38,940 nucleotides of DNA from Erwinia sp. ErVv1. GTDB lineage: Bacteria; Pseudomonadota; Gammaproteobacteria; Enterobacterales; Enterobacteriaceae. Below are positions 26,435 through 36,510 of this stretch, in pieces (position 1 is the stretch's first letter; each line of letters begins with the position of its first letter). The notes beneath the pieces were generated by a model. The model did not search any database and was not told the origin of the DNA. It worked only from the letters and a program-made list of their open reading frames with translations. The DNA lies in assembly GCF_900068895.1 (NCBI RefSeq), contig NZ_CDPK01000005.1, positions 67,351 through 106,290 on the forward strand, in the 5' to 3' direction. A program made the translations under genes and the position numbers.

Positions 26435-27490
26435 ATGCGGAAGATCATTCACGTCGATATGGACTGCTTTTATGCCGCAGTAGAGATGCGCGACGATCCC
26501 AGCCTGCGCAATATCCCGATAGCTATCGGCGGCAGCCATCTTAAGCGGGGGGTGATCAGCACCGCCAACTACCCGGCGCGCAAGTTTGGCGTACACAGCG
26601 CCATGTCCACCGCGATGGCGCTTAAGCTCTGCCCGCATCTTAAGGTGGTGCCTGGCCGTTTCGATGCCTACAAAGAAGCCAGCGCCCATATTCGTGAAAT
26701 ATTCTCGCGCTATACCTCCCTGATTGAGCCGCTCTCTCTGGATGAAGCCTATCTTGACGTCACCGACAGCCTGCACTGCCACGGGTCGGCCACGCTGATG
26801 GCGCGCGAAATTCGCCAGACCATCAGTCGGGAGCTGAATCTGACCGCCTCGGCAGGGGTAGCGCCGGTGAAATTTGTCGCCAAAATTGCCTCCGATCTGA
26901 ATAAACCCGACGGGCAGTTCGTGATAACCCCTGATGAAATGTCGCAGTTTCTGCTGACGCTGCCGCTGGCGAAGATCCCCGGCGTCGGCAAGGTGACGGC
27001 CAAAAAGCTGGAGGAAATGGGGCTGATGACCTGCGGCGACGTGCAGAAGACCGATCTTGCCGCGCTGCTCCGGCGCTTTGGCAAGTTTGGCCGGGTGCTG
27101 TGGGAGCGCTGTAACGGCATTGATGAGCGGGAGGTGGTCACCGATCGCCTGCGCAAATCCCTCGGCGTTGAGCGTACCCTGTCGGAGGATATCCACAGCT
27201 GGGAAGAGTGCCTGAAAATTATCGACTTCCTTTATGAGGAGCTGGAGCGCCGCCTGATTAAAATTAAGCCGGACCGGCTGATTGCCCGCCAGGGCGTCAA
27301 GCTAAAGTTTAATGATTTCCAGCAGACCACGCAGGAGCACGTCTGGCCCGAGCTTAATAAAGACGACATGATTGCGGTGGCGAAGAAGGCCTGGGAGGAG
27401 CGGCGAAGTGGGCGCGGCGTCAGGCTGGTCGGGCTGCACGTGACGCTGCTCAATCCCCAGATTGAACGTCAGCTGCTATTGGGTTTATAG
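26435..27490 (+). CDS. dinB: DinB, DNA polymerase IV
   Basis: A 351-residue Y-family polymerase, identical in length to E. coli Pol IV. Catalytic acidic residues are Asp8, Asp103 and Glu104 (SLDEAYLDV). The steric-gate position is Tyr13 rather than the Phe of E. coli. The helix-hairpin-helix [16 protein letters not shown] is present, and the C terminus QLLLGL matches the beta-clamp-binding motif. The start at 26435 has GGAGGGGG upstream. The LexA box marks it as SOS-induced; it bypasses lesions with error-prone synthesis. Confidence 0.97.
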   Translation: MRKIIHVDMDCFYAAVEMRDDPSLRNIPIAIGGSHLKRGVISTANYPARKFGVHSAMSTAMALKLCPHLKVVPGRFDAYKEASAHIREIFSRYTSLIEPLSLDEAYLDVTDSLHCHGSATLMAREIRQTISRELNLTASAGVAPVKFVAKIASDLNKPDGQFVITPDEMSQFLLTLPLAKIPGVGKVTAKKLEEMGLMTCGDVQKTDLAALLRRFGKFGRVLWERCNGIDEREVVTDRLRKSLGVERTLSEDIHSWEECLKIIDFLYEELERRLIKIKPDRLIARQGVKLKFNDFQQTTQEHVWPELNKDDMIAVAKKAWEERRSGRGVRLVGLHVTLLNPQIERQLLLGL

Positions 27491-27540
27491 CGGGTAAGAG
27501 CGGGCAGCAACAGGGGCAGGCGCACGGCCCGCAGGGAAGC

Positions 27541-27566
27541 GGCAGGCGGAACAGGGTCCGCCTGCC
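27541..27566. terminator. Hairpin between dinB and pepD
   Basis: GGCAGGCGGA and TCCGCCTGCC form a perfect 10-bp stem with a 6-base loop, 9 bases from the pepD stop. There is no T run on either side, so it may be a transcript-end stabiliser or a weak bidirectional terminator for the convergent genes. Confidence 0.55.
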
Positions 27567-27574
27567 GGTCAGGC

Positions 27575-29032
27575 TTATTTCGCCGGGATAGCCTTAAGCA
27601 GCGCCGTCAGCAGCTGCCAGTAGAGGCCCACGCTGGCAATATGGACCTGCTCATCCGGCGAATGTGGCCCGGTGATGGTTGGCCCGATGGAAACCATATC
27701 CATATCCGGATAGGGCTTTTTAAACAGACCGCACTCCAGACCCGCGTGGATCACCTGAATGTTTGGCGTTCTGCCAAACAGCTTTTTGTAGGTTTCCCCC
27801 ACCAGCGCCATCACCGGCGAAGTTGCGTCCGGCTGCCAGCCAGGATAGCTGCCTTTCGCCCGCGCCGTGGCGCCGGCCAGTTCAGCCAGCGCGGTCAGGG
27901 TTTCCACCACGTACTCTTTACCGCTGTCGATCAGCGAACGGATCAGGCTGTTGATTACCGCTTCGTTTTCGCGGATCGCCACCACGCCGACGTTTAGCGA
28001 GGTTTCGACCACGCCCTTTACTACGTCAGAGTTGCGGATAACGCCGTTTGGCGTACTGTTCAGCAGCGCGATAAAGGCGTCGCGGCTGGCTGCGGTCAGC
28101 GCCGGGCCACTGGCCGCCACGTTCTCCACCACCAGATTAATGTTCTTCTCTTTCAGCGCCAGCTCACTTTTTAGCGTCTCCAGATAGTGCAGCGCCTGGC
28201 TTTTCAGTACGTCCAGCCTGTCTGCCGGGACGGCGAGCGTCGCCGTGGCCTCACGCGGGATAGCGTTACGCAGCGTACCGCCGGTAAAGTCGACCAGGCG
28301 CAGATCCAGTGCCTTAGCCTGGGTGAACAGAAAGCGGGCCAGCAGCTTGTTAGCGTTACCCAGGCCGACGTGAATATCACAGCCGGAGTGGCCGCCCTTC
28401 AGGCCCTTAAGGGAGAGCTGAATATGCGCGAAGCCTTCGGGTACCGCTTCACGGTCGATCGGCAGCGTCGCGGTAAAATCAATGCCGCCCGCGCAGCCCA
28501 TATAGATTTCACCCTCTTCTTCCGAATCGGTGTTAATCAGGATGTCTGCCTGCAGCCAGTTGGGCTGAAGGCCAAACGCACCCGCCATGCCGGTCTCTTC
28601 GGTCATGGTCAGCAGCACTTCCAGCGGGCCGTGCTCAACGTTTTTATCCGCCAGCACCGCCAGCGCAGAGGACAGGCCAATACCGTTATCCGCGCCCAGG
28701 GTGGTGCCGCGCGCCTTAACCCATTCGCCGTCGATCCACGGCTGGATGGGATCTTTCGTGAAGTCGTGAACCGTGTCGTTGTTTTTCTGCGGCACCATAT
28801 CCAGGTGCGCCTGCAGCGCCACCGGCTTCAGATTTTCCAGCCCGGCGGTGGCAGGTTTGCGGATCAAAATATTGCCCACTTCATCGCGTTCGGCCCAGAA
28901 GCCCTGTTCTTTCGCCCAGCCCAGAATGTACTGCGCCAGGGCTTCTTCATGATAAGAGGGGTGCGGAATAGAGCAGACTTTGGCAAAGATATCCCACAGC
29001 GGCTGTGGTGACAGTTGAGATAATTCAGACAC
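27575..29032 (-). CDS. pepD: PepD, cytosol non-specific (aminoacyl-histidine) dipeptidase
   Basis: A 485-residue M20C metallopeptidase, the same length as E. coli PepD. Zinc-binding motifs are LQAHLDMVPQKN, TLGADNGIGL, LTMTEETGMAGAFGL and NTDSEEEGEIYMGCAGG. It degrades Xaa-His and many other dipeptides in the cytoplasm. Monocistronic and divergent from gpt, as in E. coli. Confidence 0.96.
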   Translation of the reverse strand: MSELSQLSPQPLWDIFAKVCSIPHPSYHEEALAQYILGWAKEQGFWAERDEVGNILIRKPATAGLENLKPVALQAHLDMVPQKNNDTVHDFTKDPIQPWIDGEWVKARGTTLGADNGIGLSSALAVLADKNVEHGPLEVLLTMTEETGMAGAFGLQPNWLQADILINTDSEEEGEIYMGCAGGIDFTATLPIDREAVPEGFAHIQLSLKGLKGGHSGCDIHVGLGNANKLLARFLFTQAKALDLRLVDFTGGTLRNAIPREATATLAVPADRLDVLKSQALHYLETLKSELALKEKNINLVVENVAASGPALTAASRDAFIALLNSTPNGVIRNSDVVKGVVETSLNVGVVAIRENEAVINSLIRSLIDSGKEYVVETLTALAELAGATARAKGSYPGWQPDATSPVMALVGETYKKLFGRTPNIQVIHAGLECGLFKKPYPDMDMVSIGPTITGPHSPDEQVHIASVGLYWQLLTALLKAIPAK

Positions 29033-29229
29033 GATAACTCTCCTGTGCCAGCACCATCGTTTAGCATGAGCCGTGGATGGCGAGCAAGATTAGCGGTTAA
29101 ACAGCTCGCGTCAGCGGATCTGACGCTGTTGGCAAAGAATATCATCGTTTCAACGGGGATGCTTACTTCGCAACAGCAAAAAAGCGGGCTGGAGGCCGAT
29201 CGGTGCTGGTTTTTAGCGCCTCAGATCTC

Positions 29230-29235
29230 TATAAT
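29230..29235 (+). promoter_or_regulatory. Probable -10 element of gpt
   Basis: A consensus TATAAT lies 59 bases before the gpt ATG in the 262-base pepD-gpt gap. The -35 region 17 bases upstream (TGGTTT) is poor. The rest of the gap shows nothing else I can name. Confidence 0.5.
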
Positions 29236-29294
29236 TCCGCGCAACCTCACCCATAGTACATTTTTAAGCCAACACCACTGGTCGGGACACCTTT

Positions 29295-29753
29295 ATGAGC
29301 GAAAAATACATCGTCACCTGGGACATGCTGCAGATCCATGCCCGTAAACTGGCTCAGCGCCTGCTTCCCGTTGAGCAGTGGACAGGCATTATCGCGGTCA
29401 GCCGCGGCGGACTGGTTCCCGCTTCCCTGCTGGCCCGTGAGCTGGGTATTCGCCATGTGGATACCGTGTGCATCTCCAGCTACGATCACGACAATCAGCG
29501 TGAAATGAAAATCCTTAAGCGCGCTGAAGGCGACGGTGAAGGCTTTATCGTCATTGACGATCTGGTGGATACCGGCGGTACCGCGCAGGCGATCCGCGAG
29601 ATGTATCCGAAAGCCCACTTTGTGACCATTTTCGCCAAGCCTGCCGGTCGCCCGCTGGTTGACGACTATGTGGTTGATATTCCGCAGAACACCTGGATTG
29701 AACAGCCGTGGGATATGGGCGTGGCCTATATTCCGCCCATTGTTAAAGGCTGA
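29295..29753 (+). CDS. gpt: Gpt, xanthine-guanine phosphoribosyltransferase
   Basis: A 152-residue type I phosphoribosyltransferase, the same length as E. coli Gpt. It salvages xanthine, guanine and hypoxanthine with PRPP. The PRPP-binding loop is [17 protein letters not shown], and the N-terminal [17 protein letters not shown] block is typical. Followed by a strong intrinsic terminator. Confidence 0.97.
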   Translation: MSEKYIVTWDMLQIHARKLAQRLLPVEQWTGIIAVSRGGLVPASLLARELGIRHVDTVCISSYDHDNQREMKILKRAEGDGEGFIVIDDLVDTGGTAQAIREMYPKAHFVTIFAKPAGRPLVDDYVVDIPQNTWIEQPWDMGVAYIPPIVKG

Positions 29754-29768
29754 TTGATCCCGGTCAAC

Positions 29769-29802
29769 GCAACGCCCGGTTCTGCCGGGCGTTGCTGTTT
29801 TT
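29769..29802 (+). terminator. Rho-independent terminator of gpt
   Basis: GCAACGCCCGG pairs with CCGGGCGTTGC around a 5-base loop, giving a perfect 11-bp stem, followed by TGTTTTT. It begins 15 bases after the gpt stop. Confidence 0.93.
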
Positions 29803-29872
29803 ACGGTTAGCGCAGCCGCAGGGCCTGGGGTAGACTGGTCCCATGCCCTGTGCGCCGGAGGACCGCCACGCT

Positions 29873-31123
29873 ATGTCACCGAAAAATCTGAGCGAAGAGC
29901 TGTTCAAACCGCGCTTCAAACACCCTGAAACCTCATCCTTAGTGCGTCGCCGACATCTGCATAAGCCGCTGCCGGTTCATTCGGCGCTGGAGGGGGAGAG
30001 TCACGCTGGCTGGTACCGGATGATTAACCGCGTACTCTGGACGTGGCGCGGCCTGCCGCCGCTTGAGATCGGCGAGGTGCTTGCCAGAATCGCCAACAGC
30101 CGCGCGGAGCACACCGATGAAAGCCTGCTGGATACGGTGATCGGCTATCGCGGCGGCAACTGGATTTACGAGTGGTCTTCCCAGGCGGCGCAGTGGCAGC
30201 AACGGGCCAGCGCCGCCACCCGCGACGAAGAGGCGGGGCGCTGCTGGCTGCATGCCGCCAATTTGCTCGGCGTGGCGGGCTACCCGCATCTGAAAGGCGA
30301 TGAGCTGGCCGACCAGGCGCAGCTGATGGCTAACCGCGCCTACGAAGAGGCCACAAAGCGTCTGTCGGGCGAGCTGAGAGCGCTGACGTTCGCTATCCCC
30401 GGCGGCAGCCCGATTGAGGGCTTTCTGCATATGCCCGCAGGCGTCAGTGCGCCTTATCCTACGGTGCTGCTGTGCGGCACGCTGGACGCGCTGCAAACCG
30501 ACAGCTATCGCCTGTTTCATGACTACCTTGCCCCGCGCGGGATCGCCATGCTAACCATCGATATGCCTTCAGTGGGGTTTTCGTCGAAGTGGACGCTCAC
30601 CCAGGACACCAGCTTTCTGCACCAGCAGGTGCTGCGTCAGCTGGAAAATGTACCCTGGGTCGATCACACCCGCGTGGCGGCCTTCGGCTTCCGCTTTGGC
30701 GCTAACGTGGCGGTACGGCTGGCCTATCTTGAGTCACAGCGTCTGCGCGCGGTCGCCTGCGTCGGCCCGGTGGTGCATCATCTCCTCAGCGATAGCGTGC
30801 TCCAGGACCATGTGCCGGAGATGATGATGGACGTGCTCGCCAGCCGCCTGGGCATGATGAACGCGGCGGACTCAGCCCTGCGCGCCGAGCTGGGCCGATA
30901 CTCCCTGAAAACCCAGGGGCTGCTGGGCAGACGCACCACCACGCCGCTGCTTTCCGCCTTCTGGCCGAACGACCTCTTCAGCCCGGAGGAGGAGTCGAAG
31001 CTGATTGTGCAATCCTCCAGCGACGGCAGGCTGCTGCCGGTATCGCTGACGCCGGCGATGCGTAACTTCGATAAGGCTTTACGTGATATTGTTGACTGGA
31101 TAGCAAAGCGGTTGCTGCGATGA
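29873..31123 (+). CDS. frsA: FrsA, fermentation-respiration switch protein / esterase
   Basis: A 416-residue alpha/beta-hydrolase-fold protein matching E. coli FrsA (YafA), which binds unphosphorylated EIIA-Glc. Conserved stretches are [37 protein letters not shown]-type [34 protein letters not shown] and [22 protein letters not shown] start it at ATG 29873 (GGAGG upstream), which aligns with E. coli, rather than the in-frame ATG at 29843. Confidence 0.94.
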   Translation: MSPKNLSEELFKPRFKHPETSSLVRRRHLHKPLPVHSALEGESHAGWYRMINRVLWTWRGLPPLEIGEVLARIANSRAEHTDESLLDTVIGYRGGNWIYEWSSQAAQWQQRASAATRDEEAGRCWLHAANLLGVAGYPHLKGDELADQAQLMANRAYEEATKRLSGELRALTFAIPGGSPIEGFLHMPAGVSAPYPTVLLCGTLDALQTDSYRLFHDYLAPRGIAMLTIDMPSVGFSSKWTLTQDTSFLHQQVLRQLENVPWVDHTRVAAFGFRFGANVAVRLAYLESQRLRAVACVGPVVHHLLSDSVLQDHVPEMMMDVLASRLGMMNAADSALRAELGRYSLKTQGLLGRRTTTPLLSAFWPNDLFSPEEESKLIVQSSSDGRLLPVSLTPAMRNFDKALRDIVDWIAKRLLR

Positions 31124-31192
31124 TTTGCTATAGTTCAGCACTTTCCTGCTCCTGAGCGGGGTGATAACAGGCTCAATGATGGAGGTTTTACA

Positions 31193-31594
31193 ATGACGTT
31201 ACCAAGTGGGCATCCTAAGAGCCGCTTAATGAAGCGCTTTGGTTCTCTGGGACCCTATATCCGTGAAGCTAAGTGCGAAGGCGATCGCTTTTTCTTTGAC
31301 TGCCTGGCCGTTTGCGTCAATGTGAAACCGGCACCGGAGCTGCGTGAGTTCTGGGGCTGGTGGATGGAGCTGAATGCTGAAAGCGACCACTTCACCTACG
31401 AATACTACTTTGGTCTGTTCGACAAAGAAGGAAACTGGAAGCCGAGCGCCATTAAGGGTAAGGAAAACAACGAGCGACTGGAAGAGACGCTGCGTAATTT
31501 CCACGTGCGTCTTAAAGCGCTGCTGGAAGAGCTGGAGCTGGGCCTGAAGCCCGCCGCCGACTTTGCGGATGAACCGGTTAAGCTGACCGCCTGA
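31193..31594 (+). CDS. crl: Crl, sigma-S-activating factor
   Basis: A 133-residue protein, the length of E. coli Crl. It binds sigma-S (RpoS) and promotes its assembly with RNA polymerase core. Recognisable segments are [37 protein letters not shown] and [34 protein letters not shown] precedes the start. A terminator follows. Confidence 0.96.
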   Translation: MTLPSGHPKSRLMKRFGSLGPYIREAKCEGDRFFFDCLAVCVNVKPAPELREFWGWWMELNAESDHFTYEYYFGLFDKEGNWKPSAIKGKENNERLEETLRNFHVRLKALLEELELGLKPAADFADEPVKLTA

Positions 31595-31604
31595 CGAGGA
31601 AAGA

Positions 31605-31631
31605 GGGCTGGACATTGCCAGCCCTGTTTTA
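31605..31631 (+). terminator. Rho-independent terminator of crl
   Basis: GGGCTGG and CCAGCCC form a 7-bp stem with a 6-base loop followed by TGTTTTA. It lies between convergent crl and the porin gene. Confidence 0.85.
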
Positions 31632-31650
31632 TCTGTCATGAGGGTAATAT

Positions 31651-32766
31651 TCAGAACTGATAGACAATTCCTACCGCCACCACATCGTCATTCTTGAGAC
31701 CCAATTTGTTGTCGCTGGAAAGCTGGTTGATTTGGTAATCGACATAGGTATTCATGTTCTTATTGAAATACCAGGTGGCGCCCACATCAACATATTTCAC
31801 CAGGTCAACGTCGCCCAGGCCTTCGATGTCTTTACCTTTGGTCTGTACCCAGCCCAGGGAAGGACGCAGGCCGGAGTCGAACTGATACTGTGCAACCAGT
31901 TCTATATTCTGTGCCTTATTCGCTGCGCCAGAAACAGAGGTTTTCACGTTATTGATGACCGCTGTACCGCTGATGGGCGTCATATTCCGCGTTTCGGTGT
32001 AGATCGCCGCCAGATAAACGCTGTTAGCATCATATTTCAGGCCCGCTCCCCACGAATCCGCTTTATCACCCTTGCCCCAGCGGCGAGCGGTCTGCTGGTC
32101 GGTGCGGTCAGAAGAGGTGTAAGCCCCGCTGATACTCACGCCCGTGTTGCCCAGCGCATACGCGGTAGAGGCGCCGTAACCATCACCGTTCTGGCGGCTC
32201 ACATCGGTGCGAGAATTAGCCGAGCCGGCGTCGTTTTTACCCTGGTATTGCAAAGCAAACTTAAGGCCGTCAACCAGCCCGAAGAAGTTGCTGTTGCGGT
32301 AGGTCGCTACACCGCTGGTGCGCTGAGTCATATAGTTGTCGGAGCGCATGGTTGCGCCGCCGCCGAACTCCGGCAGCATATCTGTCCAGGCTTCAACGTC
32401 GTAAAGCACGCCATAGTTTCGACCATAATCGATGGAACCAAAAGGACCGAACTTTAGCCCGGCAAAGCCCAGGCGCGTTTTGTTCCCCGTATTGGCATCA
32501 GAACCTTCAGAGTTGCTGGCGTTAAAGTGGTATTCCCACTGGCCGTAACCGGTCACCAAATCGTTAATCTGCGTCTGGCCCTTAAAGCCCATGCGCACGT
32601 AGGATTTGTCCCCGCTGTATCCCGCGTTGTCGCTAAAATAGTGCAGGCCTTTGACTTTCCCGTAGAGATCTAATTTATTACCGTCTTTGTTATAAACTTC
32701 CGCGGCCTGAGCAGAAGAGGATAAAGCCAGTGCTGTGATTAAAAAGGTCAGTGCTGTGTTCTTCAT
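31651..32766 (-). CDS. phoE: Outer-membrane general porin at the phoE locus
   Basis: A 371-residue trimeric 16-strand porin of the OmpF/OmpC/PhoE family. A 21-residue signal peptide ends at SAQA before mature [17 protein letters not shown]. The constriction loop L3 is seen at [10 protein letters not shown] and continues [17 protein letters not shown]; the C-terminal residue is Phe, as needed for BAM insertion. Position between crl and proB is that of phoE in E. coli. However, the PhoE anion-selectivity lysine (Lys125) is Gln here, as in OmpC, so selectivity may differ. The start at 32766 is set by the signal peptide; the longer upstream frame is noise. I saw no PhoB box in the 243-base gap to proB. 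Confidence 0.88.
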   Translation of the reverse strand: MKNTALTFLITALALSSSAQAAEVYNKDGNKLDLYGKVKGLHYFSDNAGYSGDKSYVRMGFKGQTQINDLVTGYGQWEYHFNASNSEGSDANTGNKTRLGFAGLKFGPFGSIDYGRNYGVLYDVEAWTDMLPEFGGGATMRSDNYMTQRTSGVATYRNSNFFGLVDGLKFALQYQGKNDAGSANSRTDVSRQNGDGYGASTAYALGNTGVSISGAYTSSDRTDQQTARRWGKGDKADSWGAGLKYDANSVYLAAIYTETRNMTPISGTAVINNVKTSVSGAANKAQNIELVAQYQFDSGLRPSLGWVQTKGKDIEGLGDVDLVKYVDVGATWYFNKNMNTYVDYQINQLSSDNKLGLKNDDVVAVGIVYQF

Positions 32767-33009
32767 TTTGCTATCAATCCCGAATGTCTGAATATTATTT
32801 TGGCTTCCAGAGTGCTCTGAACGCAGAGACGTTCTACAGGATGAATATGATATTTTTATTACATATTTACACATTTGGAATTAAAATGAATTATTTAACG
32901 GGTTTGAAATAAGGCTGTTTTTTGCCTTTTTCCCGCTCCCCTGTTGGCTTCCAGCACCACACCTGATAAAACGTCTTCTTGCAGACCTCTCACGTAACGG
33001 CAGGAAATA

Positions 33010-34113
33010 ATGAGCAGCAGCCAGACCCTGGTAGTGAAACTGGGGACCAGCGTATTAACCGGCGGATCGCGTCGGCTGAACCGGGCACATATCGTCGAAC
33101 TGGTGCGTCAGTGTGCGCAGCAGCACGCGGCGGGCCACCGCATTGTGATTGTGACCTCCGGGGCGATGGCCGCCGGACGTGAGCATCTTGGCTACCCGGA
33201 ACTGCCGCCGACCATCGCCTCAAAGCAGCTGCTGGCTGCGGTGGGGCAGAGCAGGTTGATTCAGCTGTGGGAGCAGCTGTTCTCTATTTACGGCATCCAC
33301 ATTGGGCAGATGCTGCTGACCCGCGCCGACCTTGAAGATCGCGAACGCTTTCTGAATGCGCGGGATACGCTGCGGGCGCTGCTGGATAACCACATCGTGC
33401 CGGTGATCAATGAAAACGACGCGGTTGCCACGGCGGAAATCAAAGTGGGCGATAACGATAACCTCTCGGCGCTGGCGGCGATTCTGGCCGGTGCGGATAA
33501 GCTGCTGCTGCTGACCGATCAGCAGGGGCTGTTTACCGCCGATCCGCGTAACAACCCGTCAGCGGAGCTGATCCGCGACGTGCACGGCGTTGACGATGCG
33601 CTGCGTGCGCTGGCGGGTGACAGCGTCTCCGGTCTGGGCACCGGCGGCATGACCACCAAGCTACAGGCAGCGGATATCGCCTGCCGGGCGGGCATTGATA
33701 CGATTATCGCCGCCGGTAGCCGTGCAGGCGTCATTGGTGACGTCATCGCCAGCAACCCGGTCGGTACCCGCTTTCACGCGCTGGAAACGCCGCTTGAGAA
33801 CCGCAAGCGCTGGATCTTCGGCGCACCGCCAGCGGGCGAAATCACCGTCGATGACGGTGCGCTTTCGGCGATCCTCGAGCGGGGCAGCTCGCTGCTGCCA
33901 AAGGGCATTCGCGATATCGGCGGCAACTTCTCACGAGGCGAAGTGATCCGTATCCGCAGCCTCCAGGGGCGGGATGTGGCGCACGGCGTCAGCCGCTACA
34001 ACAGCGATGCGATGCGCATGATTGCCGGGCATCACTCCCAGCGAATCAGCGAAATTTTAGGTTATGAATATGGTCCGGTTGCCGTTCACCGCGATGATAT
34101 GATCGTCAGCTAA
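33010..34113 (+). CDS. proB: ProB, glutamate 5-kinase
   Basis: A 367-residue enzyme with an N-terminal amino acid kinase domain (1-260: [63 protein letters not shown]) and a C-terminal PUA domain (about 275-360). It catalyses the first step of proline synthesis and is feedback-inhibited by proline in this family. GGCAGGAAATA precedes the ATG. proA follows after 10 bases. Confidence 0.96.
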   Translation: MSSSQTLVVKLGTSVLTGGSRRLNRAHIVELVRQCAQQHAAGHRIVIVTSGAMAAGREHLGYPELPPTIASKQLLAAVGQSRLIQLWEQLFSIYGIHIGQMLLTRADLEDRERFLNARDTLRALLDNHIVPVINENDAVATAEIKVGDNDNLSALAAILAGADKLLLLTDQQGLFTADPRNNPSAELIRDVHGVDDALRALAGDSVSGLGTGGMTTKLQAADIACRAGIDTIIAAGSRAGVIGDVIASNPVGTRFHALETPLENRKRWIFGAPPAGEITVDDGALSAILERGSSLLPKGIRDIGGNFSRGEVIRIRSLQGRDVAHGVSRYNSDAMRMIAGHHSQRISEILGYEYGPVAVHRDDMIVS

Positions 34114-34123
34114 GGAGCAGGGC

Positions 34124-35377
34124 ATGCTGGAAGAAATGGGTAAAGCCGCGAAAGCGGCATCTTATGCGCTGTCGGTGCTCTCCACCGCAGAGAAAAACCG
34201 GGTCCTGATGACCATCGCCGACCGCCTGGAAGCACAGAGCGCTGAAATCCTCACCGCAAATGAGCGCGATCTGGCCGACGCGCGCCAGAACGGCCTGAGC
34301 GAAGCGCTGCTGGATCGCCTGATGCTCAACCCGGCACGGCTGAAAGCCATCGCCGACGATGTGCGCCAGGTCTGCCGCCTGGCCGATCCGGTCGGCGTGG
34401 TGCTGGACGGCGGCCTGCTGGACAGCGGCCTGCGCATTGAGCGTCGCCGCGTGCCGCTGGGCGTGGTGGCGGTTATTTATGAAGCGCGCCCCAACGTCAC
34501 CATCGACGTCGCCGCGCTCTGCCTGAAGACCGGCAACGCCTCTATCCTGCGCGGTGGGAAGGAAACCTGGCGCACTAACGGCGCAACGGTTCGCGTTATT
34601 CAGGACGCGCTGCGTCAGCATGGTTTACCGGCCGGGGCCGTCCAGGCGATTGAAAGCCCCGATCGCGAATGGGTTAATCAGCTGCTGAAGCTGGATCGCT
34701 ATGTGGATATGCTGATCCCTCGCGGCGGCGCGAATTTACATAAGCTGTGCCGCGAACAGTCGACCATCCCGGTGATCACCGGCGGCATTGGCGTCTGCCA
34801 CATCTTTGTCGACAGCGATATCGAGCAGCAGGCGGCGCTGAAGGTGATTATCAACGCCAAAAAACAGCGCCCCAGCGCCTGTAATTCACTGGAGACGCTG
34901 CTGGTTCATGCGGACGTGGCAGAAAGCTTCCTGCCCGTGCTGAGCCACAGCATGGCGGAGGCGGGCATCAGGCTTCACGCCGACCCGCGCTCGCTGCCGC
35001 TGCTGCAAAACGGCCCGGCCGACGTTACCCCGGTCACCGACGCCCAGCTGCGCGACGAGTGGCTGTCGCTGGATCTGAACGTGGTGCTGGTGGACTCTCT
35101 GGATCAGGGCATCGCGCACATTCGCGAATATGGCACCCAGCATTCGGATGCGATCCTCACCCGCAGCCTGCACAACTCAAACCGCTTTGTGAATGAGGTC
35201 GACTCCTCGGCGGTGTACGTTAACGCCAGCACCCGCTTCACCGACGGCGGCCAGTTTGGCCTGGGCGCAGAGGTGGCGGTCAGCACGCAGAAGCTGCATG
35301 CGCGCGGCCCGATGGGTCTGGAGGCGCTCACGACCTATAAATGGATAGGTTTTGGCAGCGATACCGTGCGCGGTTAA
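34124..35377 (+). CDS. proA: ProA, gamma-glutamyl phosphate reductase
   Basis: A 417-residue aldehyde-dehydrogenase-fold reductase that produces glutamate 5-semialdehyde for proline synthesis. Same length as E. coli ProA. Visible motifs are [46 protein letters not shown], the catalytic cysteine in [15 protein letters not shown], and [20 protein letters not shown]. Operon with proB; substrate channelling between the two is known in the family. Confidence 0.96.
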   Translation: MLEEMGKAAKAASYALSVLSTAEKNRVLMTIADRLEAQSAEILTANERDLADARQNGLSEALLDRLMLNPARLKAIADDVRQVCRLADPVGVVLDGGLLDSGLRIERRRVPLGVVAVIYEARPNVTIDVAALCLKTGNASILRGGKETWRTNGATVRVIQDALRQHGLPAGAVQAIESPDREWVNQLLKLDRYVDMLIPRGGANLHKLCREQSTIPVITGGIGVCHIFVDSDIEQQAALKVIINAKKQRPSACNSLETLLVHADVAESFLPVLSHSMAEAGIRLHADPRSLPLLQNGPADVTPVTDAQLRDEWLSLDLNVVLVDSLDQGIAHIREYGTQHSDAILTRSLHNSNRFVNEVDSSAVYVNASTRFTDGGQFGLGAEVAVSTQKLHARGPMGLEALTTYKWIGFGSDTVRG

Positions 35378-35426
35378 CGCTTTAGCATCATAACCACCGG
35401 CGCCAGGTGCGCAGGGAGAGTCAAGT

Positions 35427-36056
35427 ATGGTGACGTTTTCACAGCTTTTTCCCTTCGCCGCCATCGCCCTTGGGCTGGTGCTGACGCCGGGGCCAAATAT
35501 GATCTACCTGATTTCCCGCTCGCTGTGCCAGGGCCGCCGCGCGGGTTATATCTCGCTAAGCGGCGTGGCGCTAGGCTTTATATTTTATATGCTCTGTGCC
35601 GCAATGGGCATCACCGCGCTGATTATGGCGGTGCCGCTGGCGTACGACGCGCTGCGCATTGCCGGGGCGCTTTACCTGCTGTATATGGCCTGGCAGGCGG
35701 TATTCGGCGGCAGATCGCCCTTTCAGCTGCGCAACCTGCCGCCCGACAGCGATCCTAAGCTCTTCACCATGGGCCTGCTGACCAACCTGTTAAACCCCAA
35801 AACCGCCGTCATCTACCTCAGCCTGCTGCCGCAGTTTATCCGTCCCGAACAGGGGCAGGTGCTGATGCAGTCGCTTATACTCGGCTTCACCCAGATTGTG
35901 ACCAGCATTATCGTCAACAGTATGATTATCTTCGCCGCCGGCACTATCGCCACCTTTCTCGCCCAGCGCCCCGGCTGGCAGAAGCTCCAGCGCTGGATAA
36001 TGGGTACGGTGCTGGCAGGCCTGGCGGTCAGAATGGTTAGGGAGGGAAGGAAGTAG
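35427..36056 (+). CDS. LysE/RhtB-family amino acid exporter
   Basis: A 209-residue inner-membrane protein with about six hydrophobic segments. The N-terminal signature LGLVLTPGPNMIYLISRSLCQGRRAG is diagnostic of LysE/RhtB translocators, and GLLTNLLNPKTAVIYLSLLPQF is also conserved. The substrate (homoserine, threonine, or another amino acid) cannot be read from the sequence. It starts 50 bases after proA in the same direction and may be co-transcribed. Confidence 0.88.
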   Translation: MVTFSQLFPFAAIALGLVLTPGPNMIYLISRSLCQGRRAGYISLSGVALGFIFYMLCAAMGITALIMAVPLAYDALRIAGALYLLYMAWQAVFGGRSPFQLRNLPPDSDPKLFTMGLLTNLLNPKTAVIYLSLLPQFIRPEQGQVLMQSLILGFTQIVTSIIVNSMIIFAAGTIATFLAQRPGWQKLQRWIMGTVLAGLAVRMVREGRK

Positions 36057-36060
36057 GGTA

Positions 36061-36144
36061 GTGAGTGGGGGAAGTAAGTTGGGAGCAGAGAAAGAGCAGC
36101 AGGTGAGTGGGGGAAGTAAGTTGGGGGTAGAGAAAGAGCAGCAG
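36061..36144. repeat. Two tandem 42-bp repeats in a purine-rich gap
   Basis: Positions 36061-36102 and 36103-36144 are direct repeats differing at two bases. They sit in a strongly G/A-biased stretch (about 36036-36166) that begins inside the last codons of the exporter gene. No gene is seen here. Confidence 0.92.
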
Positions 36145-36219
36145 GCTAGGAAAGGAGGAGAATCACCCGAGGTTTGCCTTGCCGCCAGATGAAAAAAGCG
36201 GCGACTGATTCGCGCCCCC

Positions 36220-36248
36220 TTGACTCCCCGGGCATTTTTTCTTAACGT
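36220..36248 (+). promoter_or_regulatory. Sigma-70 promoter of tRNA-Thr
   Basis: TTGACT (36220-36225) and TAACGT (36243-36248) are 17 bases apart, followed by a GC-rich discriminator about 25 bases before the tRNA. Confidence 0.65.
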
Positions 36249-36273
36249 AACGCCCCGTAGTTCACCTCCCCAA

Positions 36274-36349
36274 GCCGATATAGCTCAGTTGGTAGAGCAG
36301 CGCATTCGTAATGCGAAGGTCCCAGGTTCGACTCCTGGTATCGGCACCA
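36274..36349 (+). tRNA. thrW: tRNA-Thr (anticodon CGU)
   Basis: A complete 76-base tRNA with encoded CCA. The acceptor stem GCCGATA pairs with TATCGGC, the anticodon loop is TTCGTAA (CGU), and the T-loop is GGTTCGACTCC. Located after proBA as in E. coli, where thrW is a classic integration site for prophages and islands; an integrase gene follows 161 bases downstream. Confidence 0.97.
36325..36349. other. Presumed attachment core (attL) at the tRNA-Thr 3' end
   Basis: An integrase gene pointing away from the tRNA implies recombination within the 3' end of thrW, which keeps the tRNA intact. The exact core cannot be set, because the matching direct repeat at the far end of the island is outside the window. 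Confidence 0.45.
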
Positions 36350-36462
36350 TATCCTCATCCGTAATTATCCCCGAAAGTCCAAAAATTCCTTTAAAAACAA
36401 ACAATTTATTAGTTTTTCATCCGTATTAGTCCGAGGTCATCCAGTAGAATCCAGATAGAAAA

Positions 36463-36510
36463 GTGTATAGGATCGTGTATAACTCTGTTCGGTCTGGAAA
36501 TTCTATACAC
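36463..36510. promoter_or_regulatory. Repeated GTGTATA elements before the integrase
   Basis: GTGTATAG (36463-36470) and GTGTATAA (36475-36482) are direct repeats, and CTATACAC (36503-36510) is the inverted copy touching the ATG. They could be integrase or excisionase binding sites, or an autoregulatory operator. Confidence 0.45.

Noticed and set aside
26267..27196. A 309-codon open frame on the minus strand opposite dinB.
   Set aside because: dinB is a clear full-length gene with promoter, LexA box and ribosome site; the opposite frame has no recognisable domain and low-complexity composition typical of antisense frames in GC-rich DNA.
28187..29011. A 274-codon open frame opposite pepD.
   Set aside because: Shadow of pepD; composition and lack of start signals argue against coding.
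32767..32874. A 36-residue N-terminal extension of the porin.
   Set aside because: The frame is open to 32874, but a proper signal peptide begins at the ATG at 32766; the extension would block export.
36061..36144. The 42-bp repeats as a small CRISPR array.
   Set aside because: The copies are directly contiguous with no spacers, and no cas genes are present.
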